This document shows positions 1 to 10,735 of a DNA stretch of 64,000 nucleotides, one piece after another. The translations under genes and the position numbers were made by a program. Below the pieces are notes generated by a model. It did not search any database and was not told the DNA's origin. It was given only the letters and a program-made list of their open reading frames with translations. Each line of letters starts with the position of its first letter. Positions within the stretch are counted from its first letter, which is position 1. The DNA is from Halichondria panicea (taxonomy: Eukaryota > Porifera > Demospongiae > Suberitida > Halichondriidae), in the NCBI RefSeq assembly GCF_963675165.1, contig NC_087381.1, positions 1,240,001 to 1,304,000 of the forward strand, given 5' to 3'.

Positions 1-36
1 TTAGTAGAGCATTAACTTTGAACTGAGCAGCTACAC

Positions 37-2032
37 ATGTACAGCACAAATATGGGCTCGAATGTGAAGATTAATGTATTTGTGTTACTGACGATTTCAA
101 TGTATGGAGGTCTATTCCTTGCTGTGTGGAATCTACATACCCAAAGTGCAAGTCTGAAGTATGAGAATGTAAACCTACAGAATCAAATTTCTGAATTGCG
201 AGGCTTTGTCGGAGCTAATCCAAACCCCCACTCGAGTGATGAAGTCACGGTGATGGACACACTAAAGCGACTAACTCGACAATCCAGCTCCTCTCAAAGT
301 GCTACTGATCTACTTGCTGATGCTCTGGCAGAATTAATTGAAAAGAAACTCTACACTATAATGGACTGTGCTAGAGATGACGCTGATAATTTAACCGACT
401 GTTCGCTCAAGCCAGGCCCAAAGGGGGACAAGGGATGCCTGGGTGATCAAGGTAAAGAAGGCCCTCAGGGAATGAACGGAGAGCCTGGGGTCAAAGGACA
501 CATCGGCTACCCTGGTCATAAAGGGGAGGTGGGTCCAAAGGGTCCTACGGCGATCCCGGCCCAATGGGGCAAAGAGGGACTAAAGGAGATATGGGCGAGA
601 TCGGTCAACGAGGTGATACGGGTATTAAAGGCCAGCAAGGTTCGAAAGGACATTATGGTTTCCCTGGACACAAAGGCGAGAGTGGCGTTAAAGGAGATCG
701 AGGCTTTGGAGGCAATAATGGACAAAAGGGAGAGAAAGGAATGATGGGAGTGCAAGGTTCACCGGGAACAGATAATACAGCAGTGACTACGGTAACCACA
801 CAATCACCAACTACTGGAGCAATGACTACACAACCACCAACTACTGAAGCAATGACTACACAACCACTAACTGTTCCCTCTGAGAGGTGTGGTGGTTCTG
901 GATGGAGGAAGGTGGCATTCATTGATATGACTAATACTAGCCAAAACTGCCCTCAAGGACTAACACTGACTGGCTACTCAAAACAATCATGTGGTCGAAC
1001 AAATCTAAATTGGAGGGCTTGTTCATCAGTCATCGCCTTTCCTGTTGGTGGGGGACAATACAGTCGAGTGTGTGGGAGAGCTAAGGCTTATCACTGGGGG
1101 TCCCTGAATTCCTTTGATGGGTATAACCGTGACTCACGCGGTATCAATGAACAGTACGTTGATAGTCTCGAATACCCGCCTCAACCTAAAAGCTTGAGTC
1201 TGGTCAAACTCACATATAAACTTTGTTCTGCACAGTCAGCAAAGTCAAGTGGGCTACACGCCCACAAGCATAGTGATAAAGCCACAAGCCACCGCATGTT
1301 AGGGACAGAACATACACAGAGGGCTATATCAGACAGTGTATCAATTAAGGCTAGGAGTTGAAAGCCTACGAGAAAAACACTGAGCTTGAAGCCATCATTG
1401 CACAGAGCTAGAGGGCCATGAAACCATGGTCGACGGTCACATTCACATAAATGAGCATTTAGGCTGTTAATTTCGACAAGGTGTTCCAAAGGTCCTGTTG
1501 CTAGTCTGGAGATCGAGTTCTAGTATCACATCCTTACAACTTTCTCCATGAATTTTCCTACGTCGCCTTCTGTCAGGGGCTATTAGTAACAATCCATGCT
1601 GCCGTACCGTGGCGGTTAGCTATAATGATATTCATGTAGACTATAATTTTATTCATGTGTCACACCCACTGTGGTCAATTAAATGTCCAAGAAATTCCTG
1701 GACACACTTGAACCAAACCTCAATGTGAGTTTGACCAGACTCAAGCTTTTAGGTTGAGGCGGGTATTCGAGACTAGTACGTTGATGGACTAAGTTTCACT
1801 CATGGAACACCCAGGACACACATTTGGACATTTGCAGCTGGTCACTATCAAGGATTCACGGGTGGAACTTATCCTCGTAGCAACCAACATTGCCCTTGTA
1901 ACCAAGGTAACACATACGGCTCCCCTCCTTTTGTTGCAATTGCCATTGTATTTTGGACACTATTGTTCTAGCATCCTGTCTAAATATTTGTTCTATTTAT
2001 ATGAAAATTCAAATATTACTCAATCATTTTAA
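37..2032 (+). pseudogene. Collagen-like type II membrane protein, disrupted
   Basis: The frame opens at ATG 37 (a second ATG lies at 52) and encodes a short cytoplasmic end, a membrane helix at about residues 11-32 and a coiled-coil-like juxtamembrane stretch. A Gly-X-Y collagen run follows (about 410-760), then a Thr-rich linker (775-870) and a Cys-containing C-terminal domain with CGGSGW, SRVCGRAKAY and, downstream, VDGLSFTHG and HIWTFAAGH. That domain is the diverged counterpart of the ectodomain in the array at 13.7-62.5 kb. Three lesions are visible. A 1-nt loss near 549 shifts the Gly-X-Y frame. A 611-bp element splits the codons for QYVDG. About 19 extra nt at 1936-1954 separate PPFV from GHYC. 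The distal third of the domain is not recognisable. The gene is therefore a pseudogene unless the lesions are assembly errors. The collagen assignment is secure; a role in cell-surface adhesion is inference. Confidence 0.8.
1164..1774. mobile_element. 611-bp TIR element, 11-bp target duplication
   Basis: The ends are inverted copies of about 52 bp (1164-1215 and 1723-1774) starting AGTCTCGAATACCCGCC. The element is flanked by a perfect 11-bp direct repeat, AGTACGTTGAT (1153-1163 and 1775-1785). Removing it and one repeat restores the reading frame through QYVDGLSF in the collagen-like gene. No transposase is encoded, so it is non-autonomous. A target duplication of 9-11 bp suggests a Mutator-type element; that class call is inference. 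Confidence 0.88.
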
Positions 2033-2172
2033 CTACTGCGGAAATATTAATGCTATTATAGACTATTGTAGCTAGTGCGTGCGCAAGATCTTCGCTGAAC
2101 TAGCTACCTTCACTGCACTGGTGCTGGTGAGTAATATTATTGTTTACCTGTTGGTTGAGCTCATGTAGACTT

Positions 2173-2325
2173 CTGTGGTAGATTCTATCCTGTGGCAGAT
2201 CTCTCTAGTCACTGTTACAGGCCGGTACAAGTAACAACAAAATACTGAGCATGCAGTACTGCCAGCTCAGTATTTTGTTATTACTTGTACCGGCCTGTAA
2301 CAGTGACTAGAGAGATCTACCACAG
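2173..2325. repeat. Foldback (hairpin) element
   Basis: A near-perfect inverted repeat: CTGTGGTAGAT and the following sequence, including TCACTGTTACAGGCCGG, return in reverse complement at 2260-2325. The loop near 2250 is about 15-20 nt. The left arm carries about 16 extra bases after 2183. No coding capacity. It is a typical short foldback MITE. Confidence 0.8.
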
Positions 2326-2395
2326 TAAATAATTATATAGAACAGTACAGTATAGTAGTGAGTTCTCAGTCATATTCTTCTCAGTCCTGTTTTAG

Positions 2396-2668
2396 TTACA
2401 ATACTTTTACTAAATTAAATTTAACCTTCTTTCTTGGCTCTTTGTTGTCCGCTTCTTTTGTGCTTTCTTCTTTTGTTTTTTTGGCTCTAAATCCTAGCAA
2501 CGTGTAGTCTGGATTTAAAACTTCTGACACCTGGACATCGTATATTTGGCTGAGCCTCACAACTTTCTTTAAATAGTTCTGGGCCTTTTTCTGAGACCCC
2601 ATCGGAAAATAATGTGTTCCAGTATTGTCTGCTGTTGTAAAATAAAATTGTTTTCCCTCAGTTCCCAT
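2396..2668 (-). CDS. Unrecognised 90-residue ORF, possible last exon
   Basis: This minus-strand frame reads from ATG 2668 to a stop at 2396. It continues open a little upstream (RNSFPIGSIVK), so it may be the 3' exon of a longer gene rather than a complete one. The product has a mixed N-terminal half (EGKQFYFTTADNTG, YLKKVVRLSQIYDVQV) and a Lys/Glu-rich basic tail (KKTKEESTKEAD, PRKKVKFNLVKVL), as seen in many nuclear or nucleolar proteins. A second open frame at 2674-2925 on the same strand is out of phase and less protein-like. I do not recognise a family. Composition is the main support for coding. Confidence 0.3.
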   Translation of the reverse strand: MGTEGKQFYFTTADNTGTHYFPMGSQKKAQNYLKKVVRLSQIYDVQVSEVLNPDYTLLGFRAKKTKEESTKEADNKEPRKKVKFNLVKVL

Positions 2669-2940
2669 CTTTACTATCGACCCAATAGGAAAGGAGTTCC
2701 TGTGGTGCCTGATCTCTCATAAGTCGGAGTCGATGTAGTACGGGTACGGGTGGAAGTGGCAGCAATTTTCCATGACTCAATTCTTTCTCTGTTCTTTTTT
2801 GTATAGTAATTTACTGATTCACATGACAGTAATAGCATGCAATCAATGGTAGTAAAGTGTGTCAAATGAATAGAGATAAAATCTTTATGGTCACTAATTA
2901 TTAATCTTCCAGCAGACCTGTTCATGCAGATCGACCTGTT

Positions 2941-3135
2941 ATGGACTCGTCAAAGAGGCAACGACCTGAGAAAGGATACTATTCCTACCTCCATAATGTA
3001 AGCTCGGTTGACATGAACTTATCCAGCTTGCGGGAAGCACGAGATGTGAGAACCACTCTGAGCTGTAAGTCTGATGACAGTCTGCCAGAAGGGGTCTTCC
3101 TTGTTGAGAGGATAATTCATCATCGACTAACTAAG
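2941..3135 (+). CDS. First exon with chromodomain-like end, truncated gene
   Basis: ATG 2941 opens a 65-residue frame that runs into a good splice donor (AAG|GTACGT at 3136). The last 16 residues before the donor, EGVFLVERIIHHRLTK, resemble the first beta strand of a chromodomain (x-hydrophobic-x-VE-x-I/L-x-x-x-R). The rest of a chromodomain (the LVKW strand and C-terminal helix) would lie in the next exon, which I could not find before 5,200. The following 700 bp are repeat sequence, so the gene may be truncated by insertion or the exon may lie elsewhere. The short motif match makes the domain call weak. Confidence 0.35.
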
Positions 3136-3240
3136 GTACGTAACATTTTAAATTTTGGAATATATATATAGACCAGATCTTGTTGTTGTAGTTTTTCACG
3201 CTATTTGTTGTAGTTCACGTAAGCTCACGTGAAGTTTTGG

Positions 3241-3690
3241 CAAATAGTATTACTGTAAAATACAAAAAACCACTTGAGGTAAGTGTAACAGTTTACAGCT
3301 AAACCACAACTTGGCCAAATCTCTATCTATAAGTACTAAGTTTGGGCTGTAGGAGTAGCTTGATTATGACATAAACTGCCTGTTCGTCTAGCTATTTTTA
3401 AAATTGTTGACTGAGAAACAGCCTGCTGCTGAACCAGTCTCCAATTCTCTGCCACAATGACATAGTACGCCACTTAACTCCTCTTGATAAGGATTAGTTT
3501 TTCATGGTTACCCAAAAACTAGTAGTTTATGCTGAATACTGTACTAGGTATAGCTAGATCTATATATCCACATAAAGATCTGAATCTTCTGTTCCAAAAT
3601 TTAAACTTTGTCTCTTGCTCTATAGTATTGTGGTTTTCTTATGTAAACTGTTACACTTATCTCAAGTGGTTTTTTGAAATTTACTATTTT
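3241..3690. repeat. Inverted-repeat element, about 450 bp
   Basis: The stretch around AAAACCACTTGAGGTAAGTG (about 3241-3303) recurs in reverse complement at about 3630-3690 (CACTTATCTCAAGTGGTTTT). Shorter outer matches, AAATTTTGGAA at about 3150 and TTCCAAAATTT at about 3593, suggest a more complex foldback. No ORF of note lies inside. Boundaries are approximate. Confidence 0.5.
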
Positions 3691-3728
3691 CTCCAAACTT
3701 CCAAGTGAGCTGCAAAGGGCAGTAGCAA

Positions 3729-3897
3729 CCATGAGTATTTAGCCAATCAGATTTGAATGTTCTTATCTAAACTTTGCTACATGATTTTCTAAGTGAAGTA
3801 CATGATTTTCTATTGAAGTACATGATTTTCTAAATTGGATAGAACATTTCCTCTAACCAATCAGATTGCAGTATTTATGACAAACATGATCTAAGCT
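3729..3897 (+). mobile_element. Right half of the 340-bp foldback element family
   Basis: The block from AACCATGAGTATTTAGCC through two or three copies of TACATGATTTTCTAAG to CAAACATGATCTA matches the right half of the complete copies at 31203-31542, 32727-33066 and 63425-63774. The left hairpin half is missing. The end of this fragment overlaps the 3' end of the kinase frame on the minus strand. Confidence 0.75.
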
Positions 3898-5005
3898 AGG
3901 ACGGTCATGAGCATGATAAGAAAGACATTCCTTAATTACGTGGGCAAGTTCAGTTGACTTAATTACAATGGAGTTCATCTTCTTCATTATTCTACCTAAT
4001 GAGTATATATCGCTCTGTGTGCTCTGTGAAACAAGCCCATCGCGGAGGTCTGGAGCTACTTGAGTGTGTTCTTTTATGTAAATAACTTTCTGTTCCTCGG
4101 TCAGGCAGTACTTCTTAGCATGCTTTTCTTTACATGCCTTTCCAAAATCCACAATACATGGCCGGATACATTCTAACAAAGTAGTCCCTAATACTACGTT
4201 GTCTACTTTAAGATCATTGTGAAGAATACTCAGCTTGTGCATGTATGATAGACCATCACAAATTTGGATCAGTATTTGCATCCATGTCTTAGGGCTTAAT
4301 TTAATTTCGTTAGTCAAATACAAGGCAGAATATAATGAAACTTGTTGCTGCTTCACGCTTATATTAGACATTACTAAAGCTCTCCTGGTGGAACAAATAC
4401 CAAAACAGTGTGGTATAATTATAAGGGCTGGAATTTAATGTAAGTAATATACTGGCTTCATGCCTAATCGATTCGATTGAGGAGTCGGAAGTAAATGTTT
4501 TGACACAGACGTCAAAACACTCTTTAAAAATCATACGAGAGCATGTTCCAAACCGACCATTTCCTATATGAACATCACCACCCCCATCTGCTAAACATTT
4601 CTCACTTATCTCTGGAACTACAGTAACTCCTCGCATAATATCAGCATTCGTACACATTCTTGGAGTTGCCTTGGGTAGACTGATTGCACTCGTCTTCATG
4701 GCTGCTGTTAGCAACTTTAGTGGTCGTTGGTGACTGCAGGATGTTCCCAGAGTTCCTGTCCGTAATTGCTTAGCTCGATACACGTTGAGTTCCCTGTATG
4801 AACAATATTATTTTACTGGCTGTTAATCAGCAACTTACAGTTTATAATCTATTGCCTTCTTCTTCCAATTCTAAACATTTTTCTCGGCACATTCAAGGCT
4901 CTTCTTCTCCATACACAGCTGCTTGCCAATTTTGTCAACTCTAGCTTTTCGATTGAGCCTCTTGAGCTTGGATCTTGAGAATCTCTCTTTCTGCTGGTCA
5001 GCCAT
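3853..5005 (-). pseudogene. Protein kinase gene with stop and frameshift
   Basis: Exon 1 begins at ATG 5005 (MADQQKERFSRSKLKRL...) with a basic coiled-coil-like stretch. A donor (CT|GTAAGT, about 4840) and an acceptor (ACAG|GGAACTC, about 4800) join it in phase to exon 2. Exon 2 carries the kinase N-lobe: GNGRFG glycine loop, VCVK lysine and a helix-C Glu in RHEAS. The C-lobe follows, with HNDLKVDN in place of HRDLKxxN, DFG, an APE-like APDL and SDIYSLG. Two lesions are seen. An in-frame TAG sits in exon 1 (after ECAEKNV). A 4-nt ATTA insertion lies within ATAATTAT at 4415-4422; without it the frame reads SPYIPHCFGIC, a normal beta4-beta5 segment. The last 12 residues (DHVCHKYCNLIG) and the stop are encoded by the end of a repeat element. 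It resembles divergent tyrosine-kinase-like enzymes; the group is uncertain. Confidence 0.75.
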
Positions 5006-5221
5006 TTTGTAATAAGTCTAAGAGAACCAGAGGTCGCAAAATACCCGCCATAATGCGTCTGAGAAGTGTTATCATGTGCTATTGAATGAGTATTGTGGTT
5101 AATTTAGTGGGTGATAACACCGCAGCCTATTCACCCACCCACTCATATTGACATGGCTAATTAATTTTGTTACATAACAGCTCAAGGGACCTTTTGTTCC
5201 ATTATCCCGGGCCTCCTAGCT

Positions 5222-7801
5222 ATGGCAGTAAACAAGCAGTCCAGAAGAGCAGAGAGCCTGTCCATCACCATCTCAAATTCAGCAAAGAAGTACTCTGACT
5301 TCAGCCACACAGAACCACAAGTACAGCCAAACTTCTCTCTCTCTATTCCTATCGAGTTGCTGCATCATTGGTACATGAACAAGAAGGCAGAAGAGACATT
5401 CATTAGCTTAGTTAATAGCATGGTAACAATAGTTAAACTAGCACAAAGCGATCGTCTGGAGAAAAGGCTTGCAGAACAAGCTAGCAAGGTAGCAAGAAGG
5501 ATACGGGGGCTAAAAGGAAGAAGGAGGTATGCCGTACTTGCTGGAGAATACAACCTCTTCGTGCTTGATGGAGAAGCAGAATCGTATTCTGAAATTAAGC
5601 AGCAACTATCCACTGAATCTCCACAGCCAACAACGATCCCCGAAGCAAGTAGACCTACCACAGCACACATCAATAAAGGCAAAAAAGTTCACGAGGTATC
5701 ACCACAACAGGTAAAACGAAAGCTAGCACACTGTAAGAGCTCTGCAGAGCAAGCGCTTTGGTTTTGTGAATCATTCGGTCTTCAGCCAGAATCTTTAGAG
5801 CTACGCAAACAGACAGGATCTCCCATCAAATTCAATTTTTTATCTAGCCCATCTCACAAGCCACAACATCAAACGCCAGCTCTTTCACCAAGCGATTCTG
5901 CGAGGGTACAGCAAGCTCTTTATGTACTTGACAGGTTTGCTGTGAGTGATGAAGCTTATCATGAATTGAGCGTCGCATCTGATTTACCACCACTGTACCG
6001 AATCAAGGATGCTCGCCTCTCAATTAACAACTCTCTGGACATCCGGCATCTCGAAGGTCCTTATCCTGGTGCTTATAGACCACCGAAAGCTGCAATCCAG
6101 GAAGAGCTAGCTAAGATCGTAAGTAAAGAAGAAATTATACACTATTATTATGAATTATTTTAGGTTCATTCAGGGAAAGCTATCACCCAACCAGTAAAAG
6201 TAAAACTCAGTGGTGACGGAGCCAGATTCACAAGATCATCCAATATCATACTTCTCTCATTTGCATTTCCAGAAATTCAAGACAATGTTTTATCAGGCAT
6301 GGGTAAGCTTAACAATAAAAATATTAAACGAGAAAGTGGTGAAAATATTTTTATATTGACATTCATACAGGCAATCATACTTTTGCTGGCCTAAAAGCCG
6401 AAGAGTCGTGTGAAACAATTAGTTCAGGACTATCTGAGGTATTGAAGGAGTTGAACGACATCATTTCACACCCACTACTCACTGTTGATGAAACAGAGTA
6501 CCGCCTTGAGTTTTTCCTGGGTAGTGATTACAAGGTGAGAATGTATAGTTAATTACTGACTATAAAAATTACATTATTAGTTTCTTTTACTGAGTATGGG
6601 CCTCAACAAAGCAACCTCTATATGTACGCTTGTGTCTGGTGTATACCATCAAGAAGGATGAAAGGTATATCTATAATTATTATGCTTAAACCTAGCTTCC
6701 CCATTTGCCGCTATAGGTGGGATATGTCAAAGGATAGGGCTGACTACACCGTAACAAATGCAAGAACATTGAGTTCCCTACAAGCAAAAGGCGCACTTCC
6801 CAGCAGTAAACCAGCAAGTGTACGACTAGGATCAATTACAACACCACTACTGAACATAGAGCCAGACCATATAATACCCGATGAGCTACACCTACTCCTA
6901 CGTATAGCTGACGTTTTAACAAGAAATCTCATTCTAGAGATAGTGGCATCTGCTAAACAAGACAGACAAGGAAACGCACATATACTCACTCACCTACAAA
7001 CACTACAGACGATCGTTAAAGACTGTGGTATCACGTTCAGGGTATGGGAAGCAAGGGGTCCAGATGGCAAAGCTTCTGGACATTACGAATGGACATCACT
7101 GCAGGGGAACGACACCAAGAAGTTTCTGGAACGTCTCCCAGTGAGGTTTGCTGACCTACTGAAGGAAGAAATTCAAGCTAAAATGGCCCAACTTTGGACA
7201 GTGAGTACTAATTAAATCTCCCTTCGCATTTTACAAACATAATTATTTATATGGTCTGGCTCTATAGGAATTTCTCTCTTTGTATAATATGGTTTCTAGC
7301 TGGACTCCACCTCCCAGTGAAGTGGTTGAGCAAAAGGTATAGTGTTAGTTTACTAGTAGGGAGAACCATTGTATCTAATTTACTATAATCTATCATGATA
7401 GGCGAAAGACTGGATAAGGCTTTTCTTGAGCTTGAAGCACAAGTGTCAAGGGTTTCAGGAAAAGAATATTACGCCCTATATGCACACACTGGTCTTTCAC
7501 TTCCCTTACTTTATTTCAAAATACGGAAATGTCAAGATGTTTAGTGGACAAGGTGAGTTCAAGTGTAAAGAGATAACATTTTAATCACCTTTTTCTCTAG
7601 GGGTGGAGAAAAATAATGATGACGCCAAGAGACACTACTTCTCCAGTAATCTGCATGACCCAGTGGGGGAGGTTTCTGAAAGCTGAAGCGAGAATAGACG
7701 AGACATCACAATTTAAGCGAAAGAAACGAAAGTACATCCGAAAAACTCCATTAGATTTAGTAGACATGAACAAACAGCCACGACTTGACTCTGAATCATG
7801 A
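5222..7801 (+). pseudogene. Decayed multi-exon gene of a transposon-like family
   Basis: Eight exons can be joined by GT-AG rules: 5222-6118, 6164-6302, 6371-6534, 6581-6664, 6717-7200, 7268-7336, 7402-7552 and 7601-7801. The product has a Lys/Arg-rich N-terminal third, then conserved blocks: VKLSGDGARF, ILLSFAFPE, LEFFLGSDYK, YACVWC, KKDERWDMSK, IPDELHLLLRI, TPYMHTLVFH and GVEKNNDDAKR. I recall similar blocks in multicopy uncharacterised proteins of sponges and cnidarians that behave like mobile-element proteins. That is from memory, not a search. Exon 4 changes frame twice (around YACVWC and before KKDER), and exon 8 shifts near 7670 just before a stop. With three frame breaks it is probably dead. 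No inverted repeats bounding it were found. Confidence 0.6.
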
Positions 7802-8304
7802 TTAATTCTACCCAACATAATAATATAGTATACTATATATCCTGATAGATTGTAGACCTTTACTATCTTCAAGTAAATAACTGCTAGCCTATACTTACTT
7901 GCAGCCATATACACTCACTTTACATTGCTGGTACATTGCGATTAACAGGGAATTCCCCTAATTAGTGGCTCTACACAGCTCTTAGGTATGTGTAGATAAT
8001 GCGATAAGTCATTGATAATTGTGGATTTTTTGACAAAACTGGACACATTTTGGAACCGCTTAGTCCACTTTATATCGAGCAGCAGCCGCTTTAAGCAGCA
8101 GAGTAGGCCGTATATTTTTGCTGGCAATCGGCAAAAATGAAAATATATGTGTAAGAATGCCGCAAATCAAACACAAAAATACAAAATAATCAAATTTTAC
8201 AATACAATACACGAGACAAGCGCTGAAACATTGGTTGATGTCTCATGTAAGATGGATCCATAAAGAGTGAATAATTACAGAGTCCCACCTACGCAATAAT
8301 TACA

Positions 8305-10735
8305 TACAGTGTTTACAGTGATGCCAGTGTTCGCAGTGATGCCAGTGTTCGCAGTGCTGCCAGTGTTCACAGTGATGCCAGTGTTCACAGTGATCCCAGT
8401 GTTCACAGTGATGCCAGTGTTCGCAGTGATGCCAGTGTTCGCAGTGATGCCAGTGTTCGCAGTGATGCCAGCGTTCGCAGTGATGCCAGTGTTCGCAGTG
8501 ATGCCAGTGTTCACAGTGATGCCAGTGATGCCAGTGATTACAGTGTTTACAGTGATTACAGTGTTGCCAGTGTTCACAGTGATACCAGTGTTCGCAGTGA
8601 TGCCAGTGTTCACAGTGATGCCAGTGTTCGCAGTGATGCCAGTGTTCGAAGTGTTCGCCAGTGTTTACAGTGTTGCCAGTGTTCGTAGTGATGCCAGTGT
8701 TTCCAGTGATGCCAGTGTTCACAGTGATCCCAGTGTTCACAGTGACGCCAGTGTTCGCAGTGATGCCAGTGTTCGCAGTGATGCCAGTGTTCGCAGTGAT
8801 GCCAGTGTTCGCAGTGATGCCAGTGTTCGCAGTGATGCCAGTGTTCACAGTGATGCCAGTGATGCCAGTGATTACAGTGTTTACAGTGATGCCAGTGTTT
8901 ACAGTGATTACAGTGTTGCCAGTGTTCACAGTGATGCCAGTGTTCGTAGTGATGCCAGTGTTCACAGTGATGCCAGTGTTCGCAGTGATGCCAGTGTTCG
9001 CAGTGATGCCAGTGTTCGCAGTGTTCGCCAGTGTTTACAGTGTTGCCAGTGTTCGTAGTGATGCCAGTGTTTCCAGTGATGCCAGTGTTCACAGTGATGC
9101 CAGTGTTCACAGTGATGCCAGTGTTCGCAGTGATGCCAGTGTTCGCAGTGATGCCAGTGTTCGCAGTGATGCCAGTGTTCGCAGTGATGCCAGTGTTCGC
9201 AGTGATGCCAGTGTTTGCAGTGATGCCAGTGTTTACAGAGTTGCCAGTGTTCACAGTGATACCAGTGTTTACAGTGTTGCCAGTGTTCACAGTGATACCA
9301 GTGTTTACAGTGTTGCCAGTGTTCACAGTGACGCCAGTGTTCACAGTGATCTCAGTGATGCCAGTGATACCAGTGTTTGCAGTGATGCCAGTGTTTGCAG
9401 TGATGCCAGTGTTCACAGTGATACCAGTGTTTACAGTGTTGCCAGTGTTCACAGTGACGCCAGTGTTCACAGTGATCTCAGTGATGCCAGTGATACCAAT
9501 GTTTGCAGTGATGCCAGTGTTTGCAGTGATGCCAGTGTTCACAGTGATACCAGTGTTAACAGTGTTGCCAGTGTTCACAGTGATACCGGTGTTTACAGTG
9601 TTGCCAGTGTTCACAGTGACGCCAGTGTTCACAGTGATCCCAGTTATGCCAGTGATACCAGTGTTTGCAGTGATGCCAGTGTTCACAGTGATGCCAGTGT
9701 TTGCAGTGATGCCAGTGTTCACAGTGATGCCAGTGTTTACAGTGACGCCAGTGTTCACAGTGATCCCAGTGATGCCAGTGATACCAGTGATACCAGTGAT
9801 ACCAGTGATATGCCAGTGTTTGCAGTGATATCAGCGTTTCCAGTGATGCCAGTGTTCACAGTGATGCCTGTGTTTCCAGTGTTCACAGTGATGCCAGTAT
9901 TTCCAGTGTTTCCAGTGTTCACAGTGATGCCAGTGTTCGCAGTGATCCCAGTGATGCCAGTGATACCAGTGTTTACAGTGTTCACAGTGATGCCAGTGTT
10001 TGCAGTGATGCCAGTGTTTGCAGTGATGCCAGTGTTCACAGTGATACCAGTGTTTACAGTGTTGCCAGTGTTCACAGTGAAGCCAGTGTTCACAGTGACG
10101 CCAGTGTTCACAGTGATCCCAGTGATGCCAGTGATACCAGTGTTTCCAGTGATGCCAGTGTTCACAGTGATGCCTGTGTTTCCAGTGTTCACAGTGATGC
10201 CAGTGTTTTCAGTGTTCACAGTGATGCCAGTGTTCGCAGTGATCCCAGTGATGCCAGTGATACCAGTGTTTACAGTGATGCCAGGGTTTATAGTGATACC
10301 AGTGTTTACAGTGATGCCAGTATTTGCAGTGATCCCAGTGATGCCAGTGATACCAGTGATACCAGTGTTCACAGTAATACTAGTGTTTCCAGTGATGCCA
10401 GTGTTCACAATGATGCCAGTGTTCACAGTGATCCCAGTGATGCCAGTGATGCCAGTGATGCCAGTGTTCACAGTGATACCAGTGGTGCCAGTGTTCACAG
10501 TGATGCCAGTGATGCCAGTATTTGCAGTGATGCCAGTGTTCACAGTGTTCACAGTGATACCAGTGATGCCAGTGATACCAGTGATGCCAGTGTTTCCAGT
10601 GATGCCAGTGTTCACAGTGATGCCAGTGTTTCCAGAGATGCCAGTGATGCCAGTGATACAGTGTTTACAGTGAAGCCAGTGTTCATAGTGATACCAGTGT
10701 GATGCCAGTGCATGGATTACAGTGTTGTAGCTCAA
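8305..10735. repeat. 2.4-kb minisatellite, 9-bp base period
   Basis: The block is an almost unbroken array of 9-mers of the type CAGTGATGC and CAGTGTTCA/G, usually alternating to give an 18-bp unit. Higher-order copies are visible: a unit of roughly 375 bp repeats from about 8650 to about 9020. A 126-bp unit repeats at 9331/9457, and a 162-bp step separates 9457/9619. Because the period is a multiple of three, long open frames appear on both strands (up to 670 codons), as simple VMPVFA-, SDASVR- or NTGITV-type polymers. I read these as by-products of periodicity, not genes. Towards 10,600-10,735 the repeat degrades into unique sequence. Confidence 0.95.

Noticed and set aside
1802-2032. 76-codon frame as an independent gene
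   Set aside because: It overlaps, in other frames, the distal ectodomain of the broken collagen-like gene; part of it (GHYCSS) is that domain after an indel.
2674-2925. 83-codon minus-strand frame upstream of 2396-2668 as the same gene
   Set aside because: It is in a different frame, and a convincing splice junction between the two was not found.
8305-10735. Long open frames (up to 670 codons) in the minisatellite on both strands
   Set aside because: The 9-bp period leaves several frames open on both strands at once; products are simple polymers with no start context or domain.
8305-10735. CRISPR-like array
   Set aside because: Units are contiguous with no unique spacers, and the genome is eukaryotic.
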